64,000 nt of DNA from Colletotrichum lupini (Eukaryota; Ascomycota; Sordariomycetes; Glomerellales; Glomerellaceae): NCBI RefSeq assembly GCF_023278565.1, contig NC_064680.1, positions 2,480,001-2,544,000 of the forward strand, in the 5' to 3' direction. The notes beneath the pieces were generated by a model. It ran no database searches, was not told the origin of the DNA, and worked only from the letters and a program-made list of their open reading frames with translations. Positions 35,157 through 45,315 of this stretch are shown here, in pieces. Within the stretch, counting starts at the first letter, position 1. Each line of letters opens with the position of its first letter. The translations under genes and the position numbers were made by a program.

Positions 35157-36423
35157 TTATGCCTGCCAATCTCTCCTCGTCTTCTGCTGCGAAGTCAAGT
35201 CGTAGTTGGCATATCTGCACTTACACTGCTCCCTCCCCGCCGCAATGGTGACAGCGTTGCCAGCTTTATCCTGGCACTCCGGACCCCCTTTCTTGACCTG
35301 CACGATCTCTACCTGGCCGGGCCACGGTCCCCACTTGACGTTTCCGTCAGTGCTAGTCGCGTTGACCCCAGACGCAACAGTCCCGAGCGGCGTAGTCGTG
35401 TTGCGTCTCGTCCAGAGAGTTGCGCGGAAGGCCGTATCGGAGAAAGTGCAGGTCGCGGCGCGTCCGTCTTCGGTGATCGCCTCGGACGGAACCACGGTCT
35501 TGGGAAGGGAAAAGTTGAAGACGAGACGCTCGTTGAGTGTGTTTCCTTCGAGCAGTACCATTGTCTGGTTTGTGAACTGCGGAGCGAAAGGGTTGGAGGA
35601 GGATGAGACCTGGTAGGTGTAGGAATTCTTCGGGGAGATTGTCCAGAAAAAGGATGCGAGAGAGTCGTTTGCGGATTGTGAGTAGTTTTGGTATGGGTAG
35701 CAGCGCCACGTCGATGGGTTGGCGGTGCATCCAGTGTTGGACTCTAATAGAGCCGTATTGAAGGCGAATGAGCCAGATGGAAATAGGGTGGTTGAGTTGG
35801 TGGTGGTATCTAGCGTTGTTGAAGGTGATCTTGAGAAGTGTTAGTGGTGATGTAAGTGAGCTAGAGAGGAGGGAGGCTGCATACGAGCTGCGCATTCCAA
35901 CAGTCAGACCGACCGACAGACCGACAATCAGACCAATTCCAAGGATAAGGGCAACTATCGTGCGGTATCTATTGCCGCGGCGAACGATCCAGGGCCCCTT
36001 CTTGGCCTTCTCCGCAGCTGACGATGGCCCTACAGGCGTAGTGATGGGAAGGAGCTGAGACTTGTCCTTGAGAGAATTCCTGGGAGAAAGCCTGGGTGTG
36101 GATGTGCCCGAGCTCGGACGGCTGCCATAGCTGCCTGCGCTGAGTAGGCTGCGCGTGCTCAGAGTGCTTAGAGTACTGTCGCGAGACGAGCTGCGAGAGT
36201 AGGCCGGGGGAGGATAGGACGGATGTGAGTTGATAGCTCGTGGTACTGGCGAGCGGCCGTAGTATTTCGGTTTCGTGCTGCGGCATGGCGTTGGTGGAGG
36301 GAGGGCAGCCATGTTTGGGGGTGTGACGGCGGGAAGTGAGTCGTCTTCGGCAATGACAGGCATGCGACCAACGGATGAGAATGCGGTACGGCTTGAGCCC
36401 GGCGAGAAGGGTGACTTGGGCAT
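35157..36423 (-). CDS. single-pass membrane protein with Ser/Pro-rich cytoplasmic tail
   Basis: Two exons, 36423-35885 and 35829-35157, 403 residues; intron 55 nt (TC|GTATGC, branch CACTAACAC, acceptor CTCAAG). Residues 1-150 are disordered and rich in Ser, Pro and Tyr. A basic patch (KKGPWIVRRGNRYR) precedes one transmembrane helix, TIVALILGIGLIVGLSVGLT, at about 154-176, so the N-terminus should be cytosolic. The C-terminal ~220 residues, presumed extracytoplasmic or lumenal, start Thr/Ser-rich (TTLDTTTNSTT). They then hold a folded-looking domain with CTANPSTWRCYPYQNYS, ASFFWTISPKNSYTYQV, LVFNFSLPKTVVPSE, and a Cys-containing end (GPECQ, QCKCRYANYDL). Fungal homologues of this layout are common but uncharacterised; I assign no function. 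Confidence 0.8.
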
Positions 36424-37580
36424 CTTGTCGTTGGGTCTAGATTACACAGCGGTGGTGTAGTTGGTTTCGATGTGCGACAACCTGTCTGCTGTTATACAAG
36501 ACAGACAATCGACGTAAGATTACTCCCAAGTCGCTGAAATGGGGGTACAGCAACGAAATTGCTGTAATGTCGTCACTCTTGGTCTCTACTGCCTTGGCGT
36601 TGTTGGGTGCAGATGGTGTCAAATCTCCAGTATGTAAAGCGGGCGTAAAGAACGATATGAGTCGTGATTCTTGAGACAGAATGGGAGCACAAGAACTTAA
36701 GACTACCCAATTACAAGGAACCGAACTGATAGAATGTAGAGACGGATGCGGCTCACTGAACCAAGGATCTGGGTTTGTTACGCAGTGATGTCGAGATCTA
36801 GAGAGCTGGTGCCCGTTTAACGATCTCAGACATGCGGCTTCATATAAGACTCCAGCATGCCGGAAAAGTCGGCTATCGAGAATATCGCGTGGCAGCAGTC
36901 CTCGTTTGTTTTTCTCTGGCTGGCGATTCAGCTAACGTCTGAGGAACAAAGAATGTCGGACGGTTTACGGGGTGATGGTCAACGACCATGAACCGAGTCC
37001 CGGCAGACAAAGAACTGGTGCGGAGAGGGGGAACAAGAGCAAAGGATGCTACGTTTGAGATTTTGTGCCTTGAAAAGCTCGAGTTAACAAGAGATGGAAA
37101 CCTACCCGTTTGCCGCAGTGTAAGCCACTCCTTGGCTCCGGACGATGAACGACTTCGTCTAGATTCCCCCGAGAGGGGTCCTATCTCGTCGCATGGCACA
37201 CCCTAAGGGCTGAGCACACAACATGTGGGATCAAGGTGCGTGAAGCATGGCAAACCCATGTACTTGCATTTCAGCTGGGTTCTGGCACTTGCCCGTCTGG
37301 AAGCGTTTGCAGTCCGACGTGCTGCTCTGTGATCGACAACAGGAACGGCTTCTTTCCGAGCAGGGATCGCGGGCGCGATGTCACAGGGGTTCTCGATGTG
37401 GCAGGCTTTGGCGGAACAGCCAGGCATGTCGATTTTCTCATCGACAATCCGACGCTAGGCAGTAGCGAACAAAACGGGGTGGTCGGGAAGCTGCAGACCT
37501 GCCGCCATGCTTTCACGGTTGATGCAACGGCTGCAGAGAACAATGGGGCGGAGAGGAGTCGTCGACGTCGAGAATATCCT
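36424..37580. other. upstream region of the membrane protein gene
   Basis: Both neighbours are on the minus strand. ORFs at 36873-37199 and 37236-37637 (either strand) conflict with each other and show no family signature; the latter overlaps the 3' end of the small candidate gene. Confidence 0.45.
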
Positions 37581-38181
37581 TCAGAAGTCCAGCTCGCGGC
37601 GGCCCAGCAAATAGTCTTGACGATAGCGTCAGTCTGATCGAGCCATCATTGGTGGTTGGCACCAGACTAAGATACCGCTAACCACTTCGAGCCACAAAAG
37701 ACAAGGAAACTCACAAGAAGTTGTCAGGAACCACTCGACGGCGTCAAGCCACCAAAACTTGAGCTCGGGTGCCAGATGGGGATGGGCAAACAGCGCCAGA
37801 GCACCTCTGACCAGGGCTAAATTTTGCGGGACCTTGATCTGTCAGCGTGGGGTTGAACGAGGAGGGATCTGAAAACTCTTTGGCATTCATTACCTTCAAC
37901 TTCGAGCTTGGGGGGTCTCAGGGCGGCGGGTGTGAAGCAGTACATACGCTGAAGGCGGAACTTTTCGTCGGCGTTTAACTCTGAACAGGGTAAGGGACCA
38001 ATTGGCGAATAATCTGGCCCATCTATCTGCAATACACGGTAGGTTGAAGTGAGGGGCTAGGAAATGCCGTGGGGGGCGGATGAAGAGGCTCAAAATGATA
38101 GGAACCGAAATGGAGATCTGCGTCGTGTGCAGATGTGCAGATTGCACAGTGACCAGAAACACCGTCGAATGAGGGGCTCAT
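37581..38181 (-). CDS. small multi-exon gene candidate, function unknown
   Basis: The last two exons are well supported: 37838-37715 and 37615-37581, joined across a 99-nt intron (TCTT|GTGAGT ... GTCAAG|AC). They encode IKVPQNLALVRGALALFAHP, HLAPELKFWWLDAVEWFLTT and SYYLLGRRELDF, then a stop. The mix of hydrophobic and conserved-looking aromatic residues is strongly protein-like. Upstream, an exon in 37900-38050 can be read as YRVLQIDGPDYSPIGPLPCS, ELNADEKFRLQRMYCFTPAA, LRPPKLE. An ATG at 38181 (MSPSFDG) may start the gene. I cannot fix the intervening splice sites: the best phase-compatible donor (GAA|GTTGAA) is weak. I do not recognise the family; the size suggests a protein of 100-130 residues. 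It is immediately downstream of the ABC transporter 3' end, on the same strand. Confidence 0.42.
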
Positions 38182-38369
38182 GTAGGAAAATCAGGTCGTT
38201 GTTAAAGACACTAATATCGAAGTTTCTATGAACAGGTAATGGATACTGGTATGATGGCTCTTACTCTTGTTCAACAATGACGCAAATCAACCTTCCTCCC
38301 ACATGTCCAGGTACTCCGTATATCCTATAGTCATATCCGTACAAGGTAGTGCAGATCAACCTTCACATC

Positions 38370-41024
38370 TCAAGCATCACCCAAAATCTCTTGCGTTGAA
38401 GACAGCGACGCCGTCTCCTTGCCCTTTCCCTTGGAGGAGTCGCTCTCACTCTCGGCATAGGAAGGAGGGTCTAGCTCGTCTCCGCCCGCCACCCACACCT
38501 TGGAAAGCTCCTCCTCGATTTCCTGGCGTCTTGCCTTCCAATTCTCGACCTGTTCAAGGCGTTCACGAAGGTCCTGGAGCTCCTTCTCGACTTGCATCTT
38601 CTCATGTTCTGTTCCGATTCTTTCAAACTCCCACTCATCGCCACGTTCTCCGCCTCCGAGAATGAGGTTGTACGTGTGATACTTCTTGAGTGAGGCGCGT
38701 GTAGAAATGGTGATGAGAGCTGCGTCATGTCAGAAAACCTGTAGGGCATGGAATGACTCTTCAACTTACTGATTCCTTTCTCCTTGCACACTTCGTAGAG
38801 CAGGCCCTCGACGTCTTGAGACACGGCGCTAGTACCCTCGTCAAGAATGGCGAATTGAGGCTCGTGGTACAACACGCGGGCGAAACCCATGCGCTGTTTC
38901 TCTCCACCGCTAAGAACATCTTTCCACTCTTTACGGGTGTCCCAACCACCTTCACGGTCGGGAAGGTAGCCAAGACGGGCATCTTCCAAAATGCGCTTCA
39001 AATCGTCTTCAGACTTCCTCTTCTCGCGCATATCGTGATGCCCGTCAGGGTAGATGACCTGGTCGCGCAACGTACCGATGCTGAGATAGGGTCGTTGCGG
39101 CAAGAACATGATGCCATCCTGACCAATATCCTTTGGACGACTGACGAGTCCTCTGTAGACTGGCCAAAGGCCAGCAAGAATACGGGCAATAGACGTCTTA
39201 CCGACACCGTTGGGGCCAGAGATCTAAGAGCGTCAGTACACTGTCATTTCCCGTCCTTAGATAATTAATGACTCACCAGAAGATGCTCTCCTCTCCTGAC
39301 AACCATTGAGAGGGAATCCATTAGCTCCTCACCACCGTTGGGCCATAACGATGGGGCAACAACAGGCACGTTCTCAAACCGTACGCCATCGAAACCCTTC
39401 TGGATGGTTCCTTGAACATCCGAGAGGGAGTAAAGTTCGTTCTGTTGCCCTCGCAAGAAATAAGCATCGGCGTGAACGCGATGCAGTGTTGAAATCAAGG
39501 TGTAGACTCGGCTAGTGTAGCCGGCAAGCTCGGAGAGATCCTTGATAGAGTACATCATCCTTCCGCCAGCATCCGCGAGTGAGAGCATAAGACGCTTGTT
39601 CGTAATGAACTCCTTCATACGCCCGCGCTCCCTGCTTCCCTTTGCAGCATTTTCGGCCAGCTCAGCAGCGCCGCCCAGACCTCCCCATGCTGGAAGGAAT
39701 ACTGGTAATGAGGATAGAAGGTAGCCGTAAGCACTCCAACTGTACTTGAGTATGAAATCCTCAAGCATGTTGTACCGAATCTTGAGCATGTAGATGCCCT
39801 CCATCCAATTCTTCAAAGACTTAAATTCCTTGTTGAGGAAAGTCTTCTCCATGTCGGCACCTCCGTAAAAGGCGATCTCCTCGGCATTGGCGATTAGTCG
39901 TGCATGCAGCCCCCTAAAGTCTCCCTCCTTGCGACCCTCAACTGCCTTAAGTTTGCCAAAAGGAGGCGAGAGCCGGCGCAGAATGCTCGCTGTTAGGAAA
40001 TAGTTGCTCAACAAACCCGTTAGAGCCAATGGGCCCAAAGAGCGGAATAGCTGGTAGTTAAAGACGCAAAGGTCTACAAAGGGTTTACCGAGTGATGAGT
40101 AGAGGTTCGCAGCGGCAGCACAGAATAGTGTCAAATCTTGCGTGATAAACTGATCCGCGCCCTGGCCGACGCCACCATCCAGATTGGAGAGCTTATAGTA
40201 GTTGAGGTTGTTGTTCAGGTATAGATCGTGGATGTACCGAGTAAGGCGGGTTCTGAAGGCAATGGACACCTTGGATTCGAGGAATTTGATCATCGCATTC
40301 GTGTATGACGCAAAACCGCCGAGACCACACCACTTTGAGATTCGTTAGCATTGGTTGAGGTCGTGATGACTGGAGGTTTTGGAGCACCACTCACCTTGAC
40401 TAGTCCCCAGAGGAATGCCTTCCCTTGTCCTGCAACCAGATCCCGCACAATCTCGCCGTCAAGTCGAGCGACCACGAGGGAAAGGTAGGTGCGAAGCATC
40501 AAGAAAACGCTGTGACTCAAAAGCAGCCCAGCTTCTTTACTTGACCATCTCGGGATCATGATACTCATGAGACTAAGGAACTGATGTAGAAATGCCAGGT
40601 TCAAGCCCGGCTTCGTCTGCGCTGAGGGAACGGTTCCGTCGCCGAGGCCAGATACCCGCGGAGGGTTGAGGAAGAGCCGGCGATGCGCCTCAAAGGTCAG
40701 CGGCTTTGTGGTCTGAATAACAACCTTGGAGGTTCCATCTTTGTATGGGACGTAAATCGTACGTGATCCATCCTTGTTGTGCAGCCACGAATTCGTACGG
40801 ACAAGTTTACGGCCCTGCTCCTTTTCCTCACGCCTTTGCCTCCACCAGCGTCTGCCTCCAGCGGCGCTGAGGACTATGGATGCGGCGAGGGCAAGTGTTC
40901 CGAGCAGTCGGGTCGTGCGGGAAGTACTTCGGAGGCGATTGCGAATCAGTGTCGTATACTTCTCGAAGAAGGCGGCGAGAGCCTCCTCCGCGGCCGACTG
41001 GCGGAGTGTCGATTGTTCTGCCAT
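38370..41024 (-). CDS. peroxisomal ABCD-family half transporter (fatty acyl import)
   Basis: Four exons: 41024-40395, 40332-39277, 39223-38770 and 38719-38370, 829 residues, matching Pxa1/Pxa2/ALDP half-transporters. The N-terminal half is the membrane domain: a hydrophobic start (TRLLGTLALAASIVLSAAGG), TFEAHRRLFLNPPR, and the ABCD loop NNNLNYYKLSNLDGGVGQGA followed by DQFITQDL. The EAA-like motif is NAEEIAFYGGADMEK, diagnostic for this subfamily. The nucleotide-binding domain has Walker A GPNGVGKTS (about 565), Q-loop LPQRPYLSIGTLRDQ, signature LSGGEKQR, and Walker B FAILDEGTSA. The C-terminal ~100 residues are coiled coil (EKELQDLRERLEQVENWKAR) and an acidic Ser-rich tail. Dimers import long-chain acyl-CoA into peroxisomes for beta-oxidation. 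Intron 1 uses an AAAG acceptor. I cannot tell whether it is the Pxa1 or the Pxa2 orthologue, so I give no symbol. Confidence 0.93.
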
Positions 41025-42353
41025 GGCAATGGCAGTAGGAAGTGAAGATTGTCTTTCAAGACTTGCGACGTCGTCGTGAGGTCGAGTCGCGCAGGCTCGC
41101 CACGGTTAAGGTGCTACTACAGATGCGCAGCCATCACAGGGCGGGAACGAATAAGAGGAGCGAGCTGAGAGGTGCTAGGCTAGAGAACGCGATTGATGCT
41201 CTGTCTCGGGATCGCTATTGAACGGTTCTGGCTTTGCGCGTATGATGATAGTGAGGTGGTGAGGTAGTTTGAAATGGCTCAAGAAAAGCACGTGGTCGCA
41301 TTAGCAGGCTGAGTCGTTTGTTGTTGGAGAAGCGGCGAGTTTGGGGAGCAGGCGCTGGCTCGTGATCGCATTACGACATGTGAATGCCGGCGGGCAGTGG
41401 AGTTCCGAGGCACCCAGCACCCGAAGCGGTGGATAACTTGGGGAAAGCTGCGGGTGGACAGGTTCACGCTTCTCGGGGCTCTCCAGAGTCTCCACCAAGA
41501 ATGGGGATCGTGCCGCTGAGAGCCCGTGACAACTTGGCCTGTGAGTGGCTGATTCCGGCGGGGATGACACTAACCTTACAGGACCTGGAGGGACGAAGCC
41601 AATAACATGCCAGGCGGTCAACCCCAGCTTCTACCCAGTCACATGATGCACCTTTTGGACTCGATTTTGAGGGGTCTGGGGTAAGGTAGGTACCGTTGTA
41701 CCTTGGCTGTGTTCGGTTTGGTGGTTGAAGAACTCGAGTCGCAACGCGGCATTCTTCTGTACGATGGACAGCTGCGTTATAGCTGAACAAATTCAAGACT
41801 GTGGACTGGACCGCCACTTCTAGCGATTACGGCAATTTCTACCTGTCGTGGTTTCCCAATTTACCTCTATACAGACGTGACGAGTTTCTGGGAAGGGAAC
41901 CGTGATCTGGGAAAGTAAGCCTGTATTGTTTCCTTTCTTGCTCTGTTTACGGGGCGCCGAAAGTAGCATCACTTCCTGCCTCTTATCTACCTAACCTACC
42001 GTCTGGCAGGCATGCCCTCTTTGTATACACTCCTGACTTAGCAATGAGCAATGAAGGGACAGACAGTTGCCTCGAGGGGCTCGATAATTGAATCCAGCCC
42101 CTACCTTCCTGAAGCAACGACCAAAGGATCTGGTTTTAGTAGAACAAAGCGTGTTATTGCCGTGACCCAATTCGACCAACGTTACCCTGTAGAACAACAT
42201 TCCGTCACGCAAGATATCTCCCTCCAGTCATCGATTTCCACATACGAGCTTGATTATACCGGCTTGACCAAAGGCATCGTCGAAGCGAACAATATCAATC
42301 CTTGACACAAACAACTTAGGGAGCCCGCACATACGCACTACTTCTGCAACGAC
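41025..42353. promoter_or_regulatory. divergent upstream region, ABCD transporter (-) and SRR1-like gene (+)
   Basis: Contains the transporter promoter and leader, with the start in context CATTGCCATGG on the minus strand. ORFs at 41301-41817 on both strands have no coding character. Nothing else recognised. Confidence 0.5.
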
Positions 42354-43638
42354 ATGGAGAACCGACGTTTCCCAGAGAACTGTACATGTTTTCTGGAGCG
42401 CGACCTCGCCAACAAGATCTTGTCCAAGGCGGAGCAAGCCGATGTCGTTCACACCATCCAGAGCTTGTATGACGCTGGAGCCCCCCTTTTCCGAAGAGAA
42501 CACATCCTCTACCTCGAAGAAGCGATCCGGGGAAGACATGAACACGTGAACTTGTGCGGAATGGACGGAAGCGCGTCTGTTTCGGGGGCTGATTGGAATT
42601 CCTAGGAGGAACAGTAGGCCGGACCACAACATGTCTGCAGTATCATGAGTAACTAACTGCACAAATGCCAGATACGAGCCAAGAATAGGCTTCCGTACCA
42701 TCCAAAAGATGGTCAATGGAGTTCCTCCTGATGGCCGAATGCGCACCTGGGGAGCCTTCAGCGCCTATCGCATCGCCTGTTTCCCCAGACACACGGCACC
42801 ATTTTCTCAAGACTCCTTGTCGAAAAGCCATCAACTGTGGGCATTGTACCAAGACCTATGGAAGCGAAGTCCAACCTGTTTAACCCTTATGTTACTATTG
42901 GATCGGCTGCCGCCGCAAATTCAAGTAACAAAGATTGTATGCTTTGGTCTCGGCGCGCTCTTGCCTAATGTCTGTCGGACGTGTCAGGACTGCCAGCGTA
43001 GTCCTGATTGCCAGGCACACAGGTCAATAAGGTCGAGGACTTTTACACAACATGCCGCTGCTGTCAGCATGATGCAAAAGTTGCGCCAGCAAACTCCTCA
43101 CCTAGAATTCTACTCGCAGGAACCAGAATATTCTCCAGAATGCAGAGTTCTTTTGAACCAAATGGGCATCCGTGTTCTCGATGGACACAGAGGTTTCCTC
43201 GAAGTTGACGACAAGACACTTGTTTTTTCGATCAAACCGGCAGTTCCCGTCAAGCAAATCATCACCGAGTTGGCAAGGCCAGCGATGATAATCTGGGATG
43301 CTATGGGTGGTGACGAGAGAAACGATGATGAAATGAACCAAGACAAGTGGCAGTTGTGGACTCAAAATAGTAAGCGATTGTGGCACAGGTAAGTTTGATC
43401 GACAACTGCGTTGAAGTTTCGAGAAAAGCTGATTGATTTTTTCAGTCCCTTTGGAGTCGACCCTGATTCATCACGGACGAGGAAAATGTTGGGCGAGGAG
43501 TACCTCGCGTGTCCGTTTCTCGGAGACAGGTTGAACTTTGGACAGCTTGATGTCCATATACGACGGTCAGCCAGAGCAATACTAGGTGGAAGTGCTCTCC
43601 AGACGCCCTCCTCTGAGGTTTCATCTGCTCTATATTGA
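42354..43638 (+). CDS. SRR1-like domain protein with an in-frame TAG in exon 1
   Basis: Three exons: 42354-42613, 42672-43388 and 43446-43638. The frame is continuous across introns of 58 nt (GTAGGC, branch ACTAACT, GCCAG) and 57 nt (GTAAGT ... TTCAG), giving about 390 codons. The SRR1-like core is clear: EHVNLCGMDG, YEPRIGFRTIQKMVNGVPPD, LWALYQDLWKRSPTC, VTKIVCFGLGALLP, RSRTFTQHAAAVSMMQKLRQ, and LLNQMGIRVLDGHRGFLEVD. The end is DKTLVFSIKPAVPVKQI, then GEEYLACPFLGDRLNFGQ. A TAG codon at 42603-42605 interrupts exon 1 just before the splice site. Without it the protein would be full length. Alternatives are a nonsense mutation (pseudogene), readthrough, a base error, or use of an earlier phase-compatible donor (AACTT|GTGCGG at about 42553). 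That donor would remove the CGMDG motif. SRR1 domains occur in circadian and heme-related regulators; the fungal role is unknown. Confidence 0.75.
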
Positions 43639-45279
43639 GTGAACGACGCTCGTCGAAGCAGAAAGGAAGCACCACAGCGAATGCGGCTCACCGAGGGCGG
43701 CTTTGATAAGAGTAAACGCAGGAATAGGTCTCCTGTAAGAGCTCGAAGATGGTGAGAAGAGACGGAGCTGGCTCTTGTTAGATTAGAATGGTGGTTTGCG
43801 TCATTACAGCACAATAACATTATACACTTGGGTTTTTGATGGAAGACTGGTTGGTGGGCTGAGTAGCCAAGAACAGAAATCACCACCTTCCACTGGACTC
43901 TCCAACTTCATGCTGTTGTTCGTGAGCGTGAGGGCTGTACGGTTGGTGGGACAAGTCAATAGAGTAGTATCATGCCGGCTGCGTAGTCCTTGGGGGAAGT
44001 TGGGGATGTGCTCAGATCACCATTCCGCAACTGCCCATATGGTGCCAGAGCTTTCGGTGCCATGCCATAGTGATGCTCGCATCTCTTGCTGAAAAGAGAA
44101 CCGCCCAATAGCAGTACAAATATTCCAGAGTGATACTCAAGCCGTGACCATCCATGGGCGTTTCCTCTGTGGTTCCCGGCGTGCGTGTCTTATGGAGACG
44201 AATGTCAACTTTGTCAGTCGAAACTTGGCTCAGCCGTTCCCTGCACAATGACCTAATAGAAGCGGGAGGCGTTGAACGAAGAAAAGAAAGTTGTCTCTCG
44301 TGAGCAGATAGTCTACTTGGGATTGAAGTAAGGGACACACACACATATACACTCGCGGCCAGTTATATGGGTTGTCATGTTTCATTCGAATGATTCAAGT
44401 CGAAGAGACAGCAGTGTAGGGCCCGTAGGTGCCTGACACCTTGCCGGGAATGGATGTAACAAGGTTAACATGCCATTCTGCAGACTGCCAAACTAGACAC
44501 ATACTGGGAGGCAACGGAAAGAGGCTCATCCCCCGCACAATACCTTGGGAGCATCTTGCATTGAAGGGGAAGTTTACTCGTATAAACCGGCGGCACGGCA
44601 ATGAGTGGGACGCACACACCGTCCCGATGCCGCCGGCGTTGGTGCACCACCCACATGAGCCTCCGCCACACGAGCCTCTTTTTTGTTCTGTTCAGCACTT
44701 TTATTTGTTTGCTCCGGGGGGGAGGCTTGCACTGTGTGTCTCGAAGTATGTATAGCTGACTGTGGCGGTGGTGCCCTGGGCTTTGAAGTGGGTGTCCTGG
44801 CCAATGCCTTTTGGGTTCTGGAACCTCTGACGCTTGTTTCCGTAGAATAGGTAGGGTCTGGGGGAAGGGAAGGAAGGGAAAGAGAAAGAAAGCTCAAGAC
44901 TCTAAGCAGTCTGTCATCCCATGTTTACGTGCGGCGGGGAGATGCATGCCGAGACCGTTTCCGGTCAATGCAGGCGGCACCGTGGATGTGTCTTGTTTCT
45001 TTTTTTCACTCTCTTTTTCTCCTTGGGAAAATGCAACGCCTTGGGGAACGTTGTCTGGCGATTCTGATCTCTGATGGTTTGGCCAGCAGGGGAGGGGATA
45101 TAGACTAGGGGAAGGTCAAGCTGCTCAACGGACGAACGGGGAGGGGGGGGGGGGGGGGGGGGGAGAGAGGGGAAAAAATATTTCTCGAATAGGAAAAGCG
45201 GGAGGAGGCCTAAGGGAAAGAGGGGAAGGAAAAAAAGTTGGGGGGATTGACATTGGAGGGGGGGGGGGGGGGGAGGGGG

Positions 45280-45315
<36 letters not shown>

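Noticed and set aside
36873..37637. Opposed ORFs, one with a Cys-rich CPSGSVCSPTCC stretch
   Set aside because: No signal peptide or consistent frame; overlaps the terminal exon of the better-supported small gene.
42354..42605. Stand-alone 83-residue protein from SRR1-like exon 1
   Set aside because: The frame continues past the stop into well-placed splice signals and the conserved SRR1 core, so it is part of the larger gene.
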